From Ulva prolifera (Eukaryota > Chlorophyta > Ulvophyceae > Ulvales > Ulvaceae): DNA of 64,000 bases. The stretch spans positions 3,669,999-3,733,998 of the forward strand of contig CM041197.1 of NCBI GenBank assembly GCA_023078555.1. The letters run 5' to 3'. Numbering within the stretch: the first letter of the stretch is position 1; every line of letters starts with the position of its first letter. Below are positions 46,761 to 57,899 of this stretch, in pieces. The translations under genes and the position numbers were made by a program. The notes under the pieces are model-generated. The model was given only the letters and a program-made list of their open reading frames with translations. It had not been told where the DNA came from and searched no databases.

Positions 46761-46930
46761 ACGCGATCCTGCCGGACTGAGTTGTGAGTGCGGTTGTAGT
46801 GTTCGTGTGTGTGTGAGCGTATGTTGCAGTTGATTCGGATGAGATTCGGTTTCAGTGTTTGTTTTCTCCCGTTCACTCTTTTGTAAGGTACCTCTGGCAA
46901 AAAAAAAAAAATTCAAAAAAAATTTATATA
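46761..46930 (+). mobile_element. Poly(A)-tailed retroinsertion R5, 170 bp, nested in CACTA copy 2
   Basis: Inserted between two copies of TATGGCGGG (46752-46760, 46931-46939); CACTA copy 1 has a single uninterrupted copy at the corresponding site, so the empty site is known. The insert contains the family core GATTCGGATGAGATTCGG through CACTCTTTTGTAA, then GGTACCTCTGGC, A13, TTC and A8. TGTAA followed 12 bases later by poly(A) is what a polyadenylated algal transcript would leave. Longest copy of the family here; no RNA polymerase III boxes seen. Confidence 0.85.
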
Positions 46931-48019
46931 TATGGCGGGCCAGCCGTAGGTTGTCGGCCAGGCTGTAGTGTGCTGAAGCAGAAGCTGATCATTCGTGGAG
47001 GCACCTGCACCCATCAGCACGTGTCCATGCAAGAGCTAAACATGGTTTCTGCTTGGTGCTCCTGTCTCGAGGAGACACCTGTCGAAGTTCGGGATATTGC
47101 TGAGGTGTTTGTGACATCTGTTGCGGAGTAAGGCATACCTGCGGTGAAGTGTCAACTTCGTCATGTTGCATTAAGAAGGCAGTAAATCTGCATGCTTGAC
47201 TCCCCTGCACACTCCAACTCGCTGTCACACGTTTTCTGGTCCATCCGCCAGATTGCACAGGAGCGGTCTCCGCTCCTACATGCAATTTAACATGACCAGA
47301 CAAATGGGCAACTTCGTAACCCCCAAATAGACATCTCCTGAAGATAACATTATGCGACTCGATGTTGAATAGAGACGTCCCATCGATCGGCCTATTTCCT
47401 GTCGAGCTTAGGCGTACTTCTCTTGACCAATGATCGCTGCGGCACTGGGGTACGGCGACAACGCTCTTGAATTTACATCTACAGAGACAAAGAGACAGGA
47501 AGAAAGCAGCTGTCACTGGTATCAATGGGCATGGTGGTGGCTACACTCTTCGCGGGGCTCGAATATCCGAAGTTGCAGCGTGGAATACATGTATGTTCAC
47601 GAATGTATGTTCGATACAATTTGCCTGGCCGAGACACAAGACAACTTTCCGTGTGTCGAGATAGCTTCAATGCTCCGCGTGTGCGGCATCTAATGGAAGC
47701 GTAAATGGCGTGCGTAAATGGCGTGCACCACCACGGCCCCGCGAGGTGGCACGTTATGTGAACTTGAACATATTCCGGCATTCGGATGCTAGCCGTCGCA
47801 CATTGACCCGGAGCAGGAAAGCATGCTGTTCCGGGCGATGGCACCCGACCAAACCACGCGCGACTGCCCGGAAGATGAGAAATTCCGACTCCCGGGCACG
47901 CAGACGCGAGCTGCGTGACGCTCAACCCGGAACTCTCAACTAGGAGACCGTAGCCACCAGTGTCCCTGGTCAGCCCGCTCGCCCGGGAGCCTGTCCCTGG
48001 TCAAGTCATTCTTGTAGTG

Positions 48020-48514
48020 ACAACAGCAAGTCCGAAGGCGCTTCCGACGAGACACGCACACCCGGCCACAGCTGCATCATCTGTGCAAAAAACGACACCG
48101 CAGACAGACACAACACAGGCATCCTCAGATCAGCCCCTGGTGATCTTTACGAATTTCGCAGACTCGAAGGCGTGGTGCCGGAGCCTGCCCTCGAAATTGA
48201 TCTCGCAGCCTTGGAACCTCGGCGGCCCCCAGCCTGGGTGTGTGACTCCTGACCATTCTGACGTGAAGGGCTATGATGCAAATTCTCCGCCTGTGTTACG
48301 CCTGAAGGTGGGAGCGCCGGTGGTTGTGACGTGCAACGTCAGCCGGCGACGCGGGCTCGTCACCCACGCGCTTGCGACTGTTGTGCGCATAAAGCAAGCC
48401 CTCGGCGGGGATGCTGTCACCATCCGGCTCGCCGAGCCCGTGCAGCCCAACGAGGCAGTTCATACCCTACAGCGTATGCGCTTTGTGATGCAGCAGGCAC
48501 TAGGAGAATGGTGA
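48020..48514 (+). pseudogene. Possible Pif1/Helitron-type helicase C-terminal fragment
   Basis: The frame after the CACTA end reads through QPLVIFTNFADSKAWC to LRLKVGAPVVVTCNVSRRRG LVTHALATVV-like text and stops at 48514. The LRLKVGAPVV(V/M)...N pattern is the usual 2B-domain signature of Pif1 and Helitron helicases. No Walker motifs are present, so at most a C-terminal piece remains. CACTA copy 2 interrupts whatever lay upstream. Confidence 0.4.
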
Positions 48515-48950
48515 CGTGGTGGTGAGGAAGGTGCGAGGACGGCTCGCGGAAGAGGGACGGAGGCGTGGCGGAGCCCCCGGAACGGCGAAAGGACTGTGGG
48601 CGGAGCGTCCGGAAGGCAGCCCGGAGTGTGGGAGGAAGTTCCGCGAGCGTTCCGACCGGGTGGTTTCTAAGTGCACTCCACGTGGGTGTACCGCCGGAAC
48701 GTTTTCGGAGTGGTGCCGGAACGCGCAAAGGATCCGCAATGCATCCAGAGGACTGTATGAGGAATAATGCTTAAAATATCGGAAGGGTGACGGATCCGTG
48801 AACGTTCCGGCAGCGCGTTGCGGAAGCCGTCCGGAAGCCTGGACGAACATGATGGTTCATGAGAGGTTACTCTCTGACCGATCGTGCCGGAGGCAGATTA
48901 CGCACGTGGTGAGGTCAGCGAGGCCTCCTTTACATGTGTGCCACGTGTAC
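48515..48950. other. No gene; dispersed CGGAA-rich sequence
   Basis: Many copies of GGAACG/CCGGAA-type words (for example GGAACGTTTTCGG) occur without a fixed period, giving a low-complexity look. No coding potential supported. Confidence 0.4.
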
Positions 48951-49010
48951 GTTGATTCGGCTGAGACTCGGTATCGGTGTTTGTTCTCTCCCATTCACTC
49001 TATTGTAACA
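48951..49010 (+). mobile_element. Short retroposed insertion R6, diverged
   Basis: GTTGATTCGGCTGAGACTCGG...CTCCCATTCACTCTATTGTAACA follows the family core with several substitutions. Only a weak flanking match (GTGCCACGT / GTACCACGC) remains, so the target duplication is uncertain. Confidence 0.6.
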
Positions 49011-50910
49011 GGCGTACCACGCTTTCGACGAGAATCGCGATTGGTGCACACATGACATACGGTCCTGCGGGAAAGGCAGTTTTGCGTGCATATACAAGCA
49101 GCATGTACACCGTGGTTCCGAAACAAGACAGCTTTGTTGATGTGTTCACACGAGTTTGTAGGCAGGCGGTCCTGGCTTGCATAGGCAATCATAGACTATC
49201 AGAGACATTGCTTACATTGAGATCTCGTCACCTTGTGACCTCTGCATGTCCATACGGACCGACATTACTACTATAACAGGTAATGGCACCTCTAACATGT
49301 CATATACCCCACTCATACACTCAGTCACGCCCGCCTGTGTTCAGCGACAGTTTCTTCTGAGCCCCCGTTGGTGTACAACTAATCGACAGACATCTTCCGG
49401 GTCATCTTCAACCTGAGTCTTCACCTCACTCACGACAGCATCTCAATCAAGGTCTGCTGAACGGCCCGGACCTCCTCCTGCACGCCCCGCCGCTGTATCA
49501 TACCGCTGACAGTACACACATATTGCATGCATAGGTCGTCGGTCCAACTCGTTGAGATTTACTGTGGCACATCTGGTCCTGTTTAATGGATTCATCGAGC
49601 TTCTTTGCCTGCTTACCCTTCCGGGCGCGGGCGGGGCCGGATGCCAGCTTCGCTAATTCATCCTGAGACTCGGCTATTCTTTGATTGAGAACCTTGCATG
49701 CATTCCTGAGAGACTCTTCTTCGGTGTCTGCCTGTCGCTTCTCCAAAGCCGGATGCGTGTCCTTCTTCTTGGCCTTCTGCAGCTAAACGTTGCTGTCACA
49801 AGATCTCTCGCACCTACTGAAACATGACCAGCATGTATACGATACATACCATTGATGCGCCTCATCAAGCTCACTACATCATCACGAACGTGCGTACACG
49901 AGCTTGGACTTATGCAAGCACAGTTTATGTCAGCCATATGGAGATATGTACAAATAGAGGCGCACCGGTTCATCCTCCTGTATGTCCATGTCTGCTGGGT
50001 CGCTTCTCCGAGTCTTGGCCTGGGGCATCTCGTCGTCCGCAACTTCCATTGTGTGGGGTAGAACCTCAATTGCTTGGTCGTCACTGTCGGTAGGAGTTGA
50101 ATCCTTCCGTGTTCGGGTGAGGATCGGAGGTGAAGGGAGGAGATCGGCGATTGACCTGTCGCTGCCTCTCTTGTGTTGTGAAAGTGCCTCGTAGCGCCCA
50201 AGGCATGTGCACATGTGGATGCACGCACGGGGTGACACGTGGCAGTCACCAGCCCGCGAATGAGAAGACACATCCCAGCTCTCAGTATAGGTCGAACAAG
50301 GTCATGGCTCAAGTATCTGACTCAGATACTGACCATGCAGGTGTGATCCCAGATCTCAGGCGTCATGTGCTAGGTACTCCGCACACATACTTAACATTTC
50401 GCCCAACTTAACTTACGGTATGACGGTTCCACTCGCGCTTGCATTCGAACATCTTGCGGGCGCGTCTCCCGCCGTTGCTGGTCTCGGCCTGCGTAGCAAG
50501 GCACGTCGCGATTCTGTGTCGGCGCGACTTCCACGACTGGCATCGCATTCATGTCCCTGCCTCATGTACAGCATGGCCGCGAACACGTACCCGGCCACCC
50601 TTCTGGCTCTTCCGGTGGGTGGGACGCAACGGAGATTCCGTTGTCTGTTCCCTCTTTAGCTTTCCCTGTATGAAATCCCTGAAAAACTGGTTGTCAGCCA
50701 CGTACACTCCTTCTTCTCGTGCCCACTGCGCGGCCGACTTCATCGTGCCATCGCCGTAAGCAGTCCTGGTTCCGATTCTGGACAGCTGCATAGATAGGTG
50801 ATGTGTCAGTGGCTTGCGCTTGTCACGCGCACTAGTATGCGGTTGCCTAATGTGTTCGCAGTAGCACAACGTCCACATCAGATGGGTCTGCAGCGTTCAG
50901 TTAGGCGCGG
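49011..50910. other. No firm gene; possible minus-strand exons
   Basis: Minus-strand frames at 49498-49746 (Glu/Lys-rich coiled-coil-like, KVLNQRIAESQDELAKLA) and 50549-50878 (AAQWAREEGVYVADNQFFRDF) look protein-like and could be exons of one gene running leftward from about 52.6 kb. I could not join them with consistent splice phases. Confidence 0.3.
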
Positions 50911-51450
50911 CGCACGAGAATGGTTGGTGGGCCACCAACCATTCGGGCATGCATGCATGTCACTATCCACGCGCCCCGGAATGGTTGGTGGGCCACCAAC
51001 CATTCCGGCATGCATGCATGTCACTATCCACGCGCCCCGGAATGGTTGGTGGGCCACCAACCATGCAGGCATGCATGCATGTCAATATCCACGCGCCCCG
51101 GAATGGTTGGTGGCCCACCAACCCTTCCGGCAGGCATGAATGTCACTGTCCACGCGCCCCGGAATGGTTGGTGGGCCACCAACCATTCGGGCATGCATGC
51201 ATGTCACTATCCACGCGCCCCGAATGGTTGGTGGGCCACCAACCATTCGGGCATGCATGCATGTCACTATCCACGCACCCCGGAATGGTTGGTGGGCCAC
51301 CAACCATTCGGGCATGCATGCATGTCACTATCCACGCGCCCCGGATGGTTGGTGGGCCACCAACCATTCGGTCAGTCAAAACGATCCACGCGCCCCGAAT
51401 GGTTGGCGGGCCATCAACCAATCGGGCAGGCATGCAAGTCACGATCCGGG
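50911..51450 (+). repeat. 61-bp minisatellite, nine units, palindromic core
   Basis: AATGGTTGG recurs at 50919, 50980, 51041, 51102, 51163, 51223, 51284, ~51344 and 51397, so spacing is 61 (sometimes 60; the last unit is shorter). Each unit holds AATGGTTGGTGG G CCACCAACCATT, a 25-base palindrome, plus GCATGCATGC and CACGCGCCCCGG. Units 1-8 are nearly identical, the last is worn. The plus-strand frames across it are a by-product of the repeat and not a gene. Confidence 0.95.
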
Positions 51451-52948
51451 AGAAGGAAGCACGCGCCTGTTCTTCCTCTACGCCCTTCACTGCCGAGGTC
51501 ACTCTCGGGTCCTTGCGGGCTCGCTCGCTCTGCCGCATCTTTTTGTTGTGATCAAAAGCTCGTTTAGCGAAACCGCTGCAGGAGTCGGCTTGGTCAGGAT
51601 TGGGCGTGTGTGCTTACACGAACACAGGAGGACCACTGATTATGGCCGAACATGAGCATCCTGTCAAAGTCGTGATGTCGCATGATCAAGAGGGAACGCA
51701 CTTGTACTTCAGGTCCCTCATCATGCTTGTCTGGCCCCGAAACGCTTCCGCTATGTTCCTCGCAACCGTGTACGCCGTCCCCTCTTTGCCCGGCTGCAAA
51801 AGTCAATCAATTCTGGTCATCGTCGATGTACTGCGGTGGACATTGCCTCCCGCGGCGCACGGTCCGCGGCGACCACTTCCACACGAAAACAACAACTGGG
51901 TCAATCACTCTACATGCTCAGCCATACATCACAACACGAGTTCATCGCAATCTACCGAAATCTTCACATTACCGTATGGCAACCGCCCCAGCAACTTAGC
52001 CCGGCGAAACAGATTCATGTTGTTAGCAGGCTTGCAAAAGCGTACCCCAGCTGCTGCCGCTGCGATCGCGCCAACGTGCTGATGCATCAGCATACAACCT
52101 TCGTATATTCGCAGCTTTGGATCGCCGTCGTCCAGCAGCAGCGCCTGCATGAGCGGAGACGCCTTGTCCTCGTCCCTCATCTAGCCCAGGATCGCCGACA
52201 ACTTGTCAGTCCACAGCAGCACTCCCGACTGTAGTACATCCCACACTTGATCGCTGTCGCCCGTCGCAGCGGTAGCAGTGGAGGCCGCTGTGTGTGCCGA
52301 CGCCCCTGGAGCGGAGCCTCAATTCTTCCGGAGATTGATGGGCTGCACCAGCACCGGGGGCTCGATGCCGCCAGCGATCTTCCCATTCTGGAAGTAGAAA
52401 ATAATACATCTCTTGAGGGACTCCACGTTGTCGACGTCCAAGGTGGCCTCCTCGTCGTTGGCCGACGCCAGTGTAATGTCGTCTGACCTCCCTCCCCTTC
52501 GCCAGACACTCCTCGCTAGCACATCCAGCATCCCATTATCTGAATCGTCGTCCGCAGTGTCTTTGTCGATCACGATCGCGGCATCTCGCTTGAACTAAAA
52601 CTGAAGGTTGTCCGGCATCTCGACGTACACACCAAAGAGGACCGGAACTGGAGAGACACTCAGCAGCCGATTCGTTTACAGAAACTCCAACTTCTTTGGT
52701 ACTTGGCAATGCCTATCCGTCGATGCTGATATCCAAGATTTTGAAATCACAGTGCCGTGTTGGTGCCCGGCCATTGGCCACGGGGACACTCCCTCGTTAC
52801 ATCCCCACGCATGATGATCCCCAGCCACTCCACTTGTCCCCGAGGACGCTGTCACTACGCCTGAACCTCGTTCATACCACGCCGCTCGCTTGCGGCGACG
52901 TCTTTCCATTCATCCAGGCAGAGTTCATCGACGTTTAATGTTCAGAGA
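51451..52948 (-). other. Possible minus-strand exons of unknown protein
   Basis: Frames at 52319-52573 (acidic; SANDEEATLDVDNVESLKRC) and 51929-52180 (LLLDDGDPKLRIYEGCMLMHQHV) look like coding exons, but donors and acceptors are ambiguous. They may belong to the transposon block to the right or to a separate gene. Confidence 0.3.
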
Positions 52949-55142
52949 ATGGCTCCGCGTAGGCCTCGCACCACCAAGCGTGCTGTCGACGACGACCTTG
53001 CACACAATGGCGTGCTGATCCTCCACTTCGTGATGGGAACCGAACGTTGCTCTACAAGTGCACTAAATGTAGTAAACCGTTTGACAGGCTTCTATCTGCC
53101 CAGAAGCACCCCAGCGACTGCCCCGGGGGACAAGCCGCGGGGCGCGCTCAGACTCGTGACGAGGGCACGGGAGATGACACAGGTAGCCAGCCAGTGGCGG
53201 GCAACCAGCCTCCCGGCGTTGTCGACCTCGGTCGAGTCGACGAGGTCCTCCTCGAGGTGTGCCTGTCCCTGATCACCTCGTCTGATCTCCGAGTGCTGAC
53301 TATCTGGTATTCGTGATTGGTGTCATGTGGCCAGGTCCCTGAGGGCTCCGACCTATCCGAAGAAGACTACGGAGACGACGATGCGGACAGCCTATACGAC
53401 GAAGCCAGCGATGTCCTCTCCAGCCTGTCAGGAGATGACTGGGACACCGACTCTACTGAGGTTTGTCCTTTCGGTGTCTCCCGACGCAGCCTGATTGTCC
53501 GATTAGCTCTTATGTTGGGCACCCATCCCCTGCTCCCTATCGGTGTCAATGGCTGGTGACTATGTGCAGAGCGACTCCATCGACGGCCGCGCGGGCCCAC
53601 AGGTCGCAGCCGAGGCTGCAGCCGTGAAGGGGACTGCCGCTTGGTGGCGTCAGAGACGGATGGATCCGGTCTCCGACACCTGCCGTCTCACAGTGTTGAC
53701 TGTATCAATGTGGATCGCCAGCCTGAAAAGCATGTTCCGGATGAGAGATGTTGTGGTGGACATGTGGTGTCGTTTTGTGCATTATCTACTCTTACCAGAT
53801 GGGAATATGTTCCCCCCCTCCTTCCACTTGGTCAAGGCTGTCCTGGCAGTACCAGATGTTTCTTCGGTGACCCGGCACGTGTGCCCACAGTGCTGGACTC
53901 TCTTCCCAGGTATAAAGCCGTGTGATCATACCCACCACTTGGACGACGTCTGCAACACCCCACGGTGCACCCAGAAGCGTTTCGAGGTGGACCTGGCAGG
54001 CGAGGGTGTTCCTTGCCGGAGTGTCTTCTTCTTTGGGGAGGCCGAATCGCTGAAAGACCTGATTCTGCAACCCGGTGTCCTTGCCGCGGTTCGTGCTCAT
54101 CGAGTGCACGCCCTACTGGATCCCGCCGGTTTCTGGAATTCCCCTGCCGGACGTGCCCTGAACGCCGCATGCGGGGGGATTTTCGACAAGGCTGACCCGG
54201 ACGAAATTGCACTGCTTTTCAGCTTGGGTGCGCGGCCTTCGTGTTACTTCTATCCTACGTCCCCGTCACTCAGTTGCCGGGCCATCGTCTTGGTCCAGTG
54301 GGGCCTTCAGTAGCCTCTCCCCGACACCGACTCCGCTTGCAGGGGGTGACGGCGCCCAACTGTACGTGAACAAGCAACACGGGACCACGATCTGGGGCAT
54401 CCGCCTGCTGGACCTCCCCCCTCATCTATCTCATTGCAATGATGCCGGGATCCCCCTGGGGGTAGTCGAGGGCCCAACTGAACCCACAAACATGGACAGC
54501 ATCCTTGCACAGGTCCTCGAGTTCTTCAAGAAGCATGACCCAGGTACGAGTCAGTCTGGAAAGTGTGTACCGAACGCACACTCGTGTCCGGCCAGTGCTA
54601 GATGTGGCTGTGTTCACTACAAACCCCCTACAATGCAGCCAGGAAGGGGGAGGACGGGATCGAGGTTTTCAAAGTCGAGATGCCTGACGGAACAGTTCTG
54701 CGCATCTGGCCTGTGCTCTGATGTGTGGAGGGCGACATCCCGTGGATGCAGAAGTTGACCAACAGCATCGGGCACGGCGGCAAGAGGGCGTGCTTCCGTT
54801 GCGCCCAGAACGGCGTCTGGGTTTTCGGAGCCAACACAGTTCGGTATGTTGGGTCCAGTTGCCGTGCCGTCACCATGCTGCCGTTGACCACCCCTGCTTA
54901 CCCCTGGCAACCCTGCCAAGCCCGCCTCCGCCACCCCCTCCGACATGGCTGGGGGGCTCACTACTGTCCTTATCAGACATCCGCCATGCAGATGGCTTGG
55001 GTTCCACGGCCCGGTAATCCAGCCTCAGCCGGTTCACGCTGCGGGGCCTGATCAAGGGAAGCCCCTCACAGCGGCGCAAGAGACGGACATTGCCGCGGGG
55101 GCGGTGCCGAGGATGGTGCCCGGAAGTCTGGAACCAGACCCC

Positions 55143-55185
<43 letters not shown>

Positions 55186-57333
55186 CACGAAGTGGTCCGA
55201 GGTTACCACCATCGACCCGGCGACCCTGGCAAAGGACTGCCGGCTGAAGTACTCTGCTTCAGAGATGTGCGCTCGCGGCCACACAGCAGACAAGTTGACC
55301 GATCAGGTGCGGCTACCCTTGTATTTGAATCTTTCCTCTGTCATGCGGCCCATGTGCCAGCATGCATGGTCGACGTTCTGCCATGACGCCCACCCGGTAG
55401 CTTGCATGCAGACCACCAGCCCCAAGTTGGACCGCTACACCGCCAAAGACACCCTGCTGGAACGGCAGAAACTTGCGAAGAAGGAGCACATCCGCCTGGG
55501 GGTGAAAGGGTCTTCCCTTTTCAGCACCCTCTCATACTTCAAGTGCGCACCCCTACCACAGGACAGCTGCAGTACCGTCATCTGGACCCATGAATACCCC
55601 GTGAAGGAGGTTGTTTCTGCAGTCCATGCCACTTCTTCCGCTACGGTGTCGCGCACGTGTTCCTCCTTGGCCTCCTCATGGACTTCTGGAATCAGTGGCT
55701 GCCGAGTTCGAAGAGGCGTAAGAAAGACCGCCCAGCAGGCCCCAGGCGTTTGTATCAGCTGCCTAAAGAGGTGGTGGCCCAGATCGCTGCCCGCGCGTCA
55801 CACATCATGCACACTTATCTGTTCAAGAAAGTATACACCGACATCACCAAGTGCGGTTCCGAGGCCCCCCACAATACGGCAGCGGTCACTGGTTACTACT
55901 GGGGGCTGTCCCATGCACACGTTTCGTGAACCTTACAGCTTGTGGATGCCAGCAGGTGGCTCGCTGCATGTGTGCACTGCTTCAGGCACCGGTCTCGGTG
56001 GCTCATGGAGGACTGGCTTGCGTTCACTGAGACATTCTCCTTGTACTTGCTGCACGACCTCCAATGGGAGCCCGACCAGGAGGATGTTCGGCCGGTGTTC
56101 GAGGAGATGTGGACACACCTCCGGGCAGGCACCCTGTACTTCCTGCGGTACGAGGAGCTCCAGCATACCGCACCCCGGATCAAAGCAGCTCAAGACGCGT
56201 TGATGAAGTACGGCGCGATGGCAGAAGATCTCTTTGGGGGGGAGGTGATCTGCACCTTCAAGCTTCATATTGCAGCCTGGCACCTACTGGACCAGGTGAG
56301 ATGATGTGGGCCTTCCTTCTTCTGTCTAGAGTTCTGGATTGAACGCATGGTGCAGCTACTCAAACGGCTGATCAAATATCGTTCCACCAAATCACCAGAG
56401 AAAGTGTATGTCAACGATGAGCTGCTGCGGCGCACATGCATGAGACTGCTCCACAGCAGCGAGACGGCAGAGGCGGCTATGCACACGTTGCAAGAGGCCG
56501 TGGCCTCAGAGAAACGCCGTCGGTCAACACGGCGCAAGGTCCGGGCCGCAGCGGGCGACACCGACTCTGATGACGGGGAAGACAGCAGGGTGTTTGGGGC
56601 TGGTAAGACCCTCGACGCCGAAGAGATGAAAGAAGTGATGCCGCTGGGGTACACTGGGGTAGGTGAGTTGTCCGGGCTGCCATACCTGCTCTACCACCAG
56701 GACGCCCTGCAGGAGGCAGGGTGGCCGACCCAGCGTGTCCTGGGTGCGGGCTACGGCAGGAAAGAGGCCATCATGCGGGCGCTTGGGCTGCCGGTCGCTG
56801 GGGAGGTTGTTGCTGAGCGGAAGCTTTGTCAGGTGCACCTGCGAAAATTCATGCGAGGGCGGGCTTTGGTAGGGGATGTCCTGACCTGTGCGCAGCACAC
56901 CGGTCAGGGTAAGAAAGACAATCGATGGTGCCTGCTGAAATACCATGTAGTAGAAGAGGGTACGAATAGGGGCCAGGATCGGTACTATGTGGGCGACTTG
57001 CAGTACATAGTCCGTGCCAGGCTCAGCACGGCAGATGGGTCGCGTATCTGTAGAACCTGCACTGTCGAGGCCAGCGATCTGTACCTCGGTGTGACAGACG
57101 TGTACGAATGTAGTACTTCCTATACACCCGGATGCAGGGAGGCGGATGAGGTGCTGAACCGCGCTCCCGAGTTTTACAGGGTGGATGGTGTGCATCACCG
57201 TTCCTCGGCCTACACTGGCCGGTATTTAGTGAAAATTGATGCTATGGCCGGGCAGCTGGTTCCGGTGAAACGGACGGCAGGAGGTGTTCAGTACTGGCAA
57301 ACTGCGAATAAGGCCTCCGGGCGTACAGTGTAA
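52949..57333 (+). CDS. Tnp2/Plavaka-type transposase (CACTA-like), damaged
   Basis: DDE transposase of a large DNA element. Proposed exons: ~53047-53256, 53335-53460, 53570-54227, 54343-54543, 54643-54843, 54992-55306, 55412-55542, 55623-~55883, 55939-57333. Order: C2H2-like finger (YKCTKCSKPF...HPSDC); acidic linker; VCPQCWTLFPG...C..TPRC cysteine cluster; LFSLGGDGAQLYV with a likely catalytic Asp; GIPLGVVEGPTEPTN; GDIPWMQKLTNSIGHGGKRACFRC with the second Asp; FFRYGVAHVFLLGLLMDFW; ERMVQLLKRLIKYRSTKSPEK. These follow the Tnp2 and Plavaka families. ATG 52949 opens a basic leader in another frame, so the N-terminus is unresolved. Damage: in-frame TGA at 54719 and 56302, and a C39 run (55146-55184) leaving the next block out of frame. 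Confidence 0.8.
55146..55184 (+). repeat. C39 homopolymer inside transposase exon
   Basis: Codes poly-Pro after EPDPG; the continuing protein text (RTKWSEVTTIDP) resumes in a frame that a 39-C run does not allow. A change of run length by one or two bases would restore it, so either the assembly length is wrong or this copy is inactive. Confidence 0.9.
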
Positions 57334-57899
57334 ATAGGTCATCCCCCATATGGCGGGATGGGACCATCATGCGGAGTTGTACCCTGGTGCAAGTTGCGTT
57401 CGTGCGCACGTGTACATGCACGATGCTCAGTGCTGAATAAGTAGACCTATGAAGCTGGTAGTGAGGAGTGGTATAACTGCTGCGCAACGCCCTTGTAGCC
57501 ACATGGTGGACAGTGTGCGACTGATGCCCACGACGTTAAAAAGGCCAGCTAATGTATCGCTGTCCGGGTATTCGACAACGCGGCGTGACACATGACAAAA
57601 ATCTACACACGATGAGATGATGCAGTATCCGGACCGTGTTATATTATTCGGTCATGACCGTGCTTGAGAGCACCACGAGGTAATGAGGCATGTGTGTATG
57701 TACCTGCCAGGCGAGGTGGACATCTCTCACCACCTGCGCCACGTCATACGCGGCACAGAGAGTCAATGACACCATCTTCTGCGCAAGCTCCACAGTACAC
57801 GCGCTGTAGCCATGTACCTCCTTTACAGTACACCAAGCGTCTAGCATCACCGTGGATCATTTGACGCGTACCTCGTCGTGCCTACTCTGCAGTGTCGCT
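57334..57899. other. Spacer between transposase and protease genes
   Basis: No coding potential. A CTCTGCAG near 57882-57891 could be an acceptor if the protease is spliced to upstream sequence. Confidence 0.4.

Larger units (their letters stand above)
44960..48019 (-). mobile_element. Non-autonomous CACTA (En/Spm) element, copy 2
   Basis: Starts CACTACAAGAAAGATTTGACC and ends TCAAGTCATTCTTGTAGTG, a good terminal inverted repeat with canonical CACTA/TAGTG ends. The trinucleotide ACA lies on both sides (44957-44959, 48020-48022), the 3-bp target duplication typical of CACTA elements. It is inverted relative to copy 1 and about 200 bases longer, mainly because of the R5 insertion. The minus strand keeps the 121- and 66-codon frames (45820-46185 and 45368-45568). 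No transposase domain. The matched ACA shows that copy 2 has not exchanged flanks with copy 1. Confidence 0.93.

Noticed and set aside
10246..48019. CACTA copies as evidence of a recent 32-kb inversion
   Set aside because: Copy 2 keeps matching ACA duplications, which an exchange between the copies would have separated.
50920..51567. 215- and 200-codon frames with repeated MVGGPPTI / GHQPFGHACM text
   Set aside because: These are translations of the 61-bp satellite; the frame drifts because 61 is not a multiple of three.
56296..56331. 36-base intron in the transposase
   Set aside because: GTGAG and CTAG(AG) are present, but the stretch translates in frame to conserved-looking text around one TGA; an in-frame stop is more likely than so short an intron.
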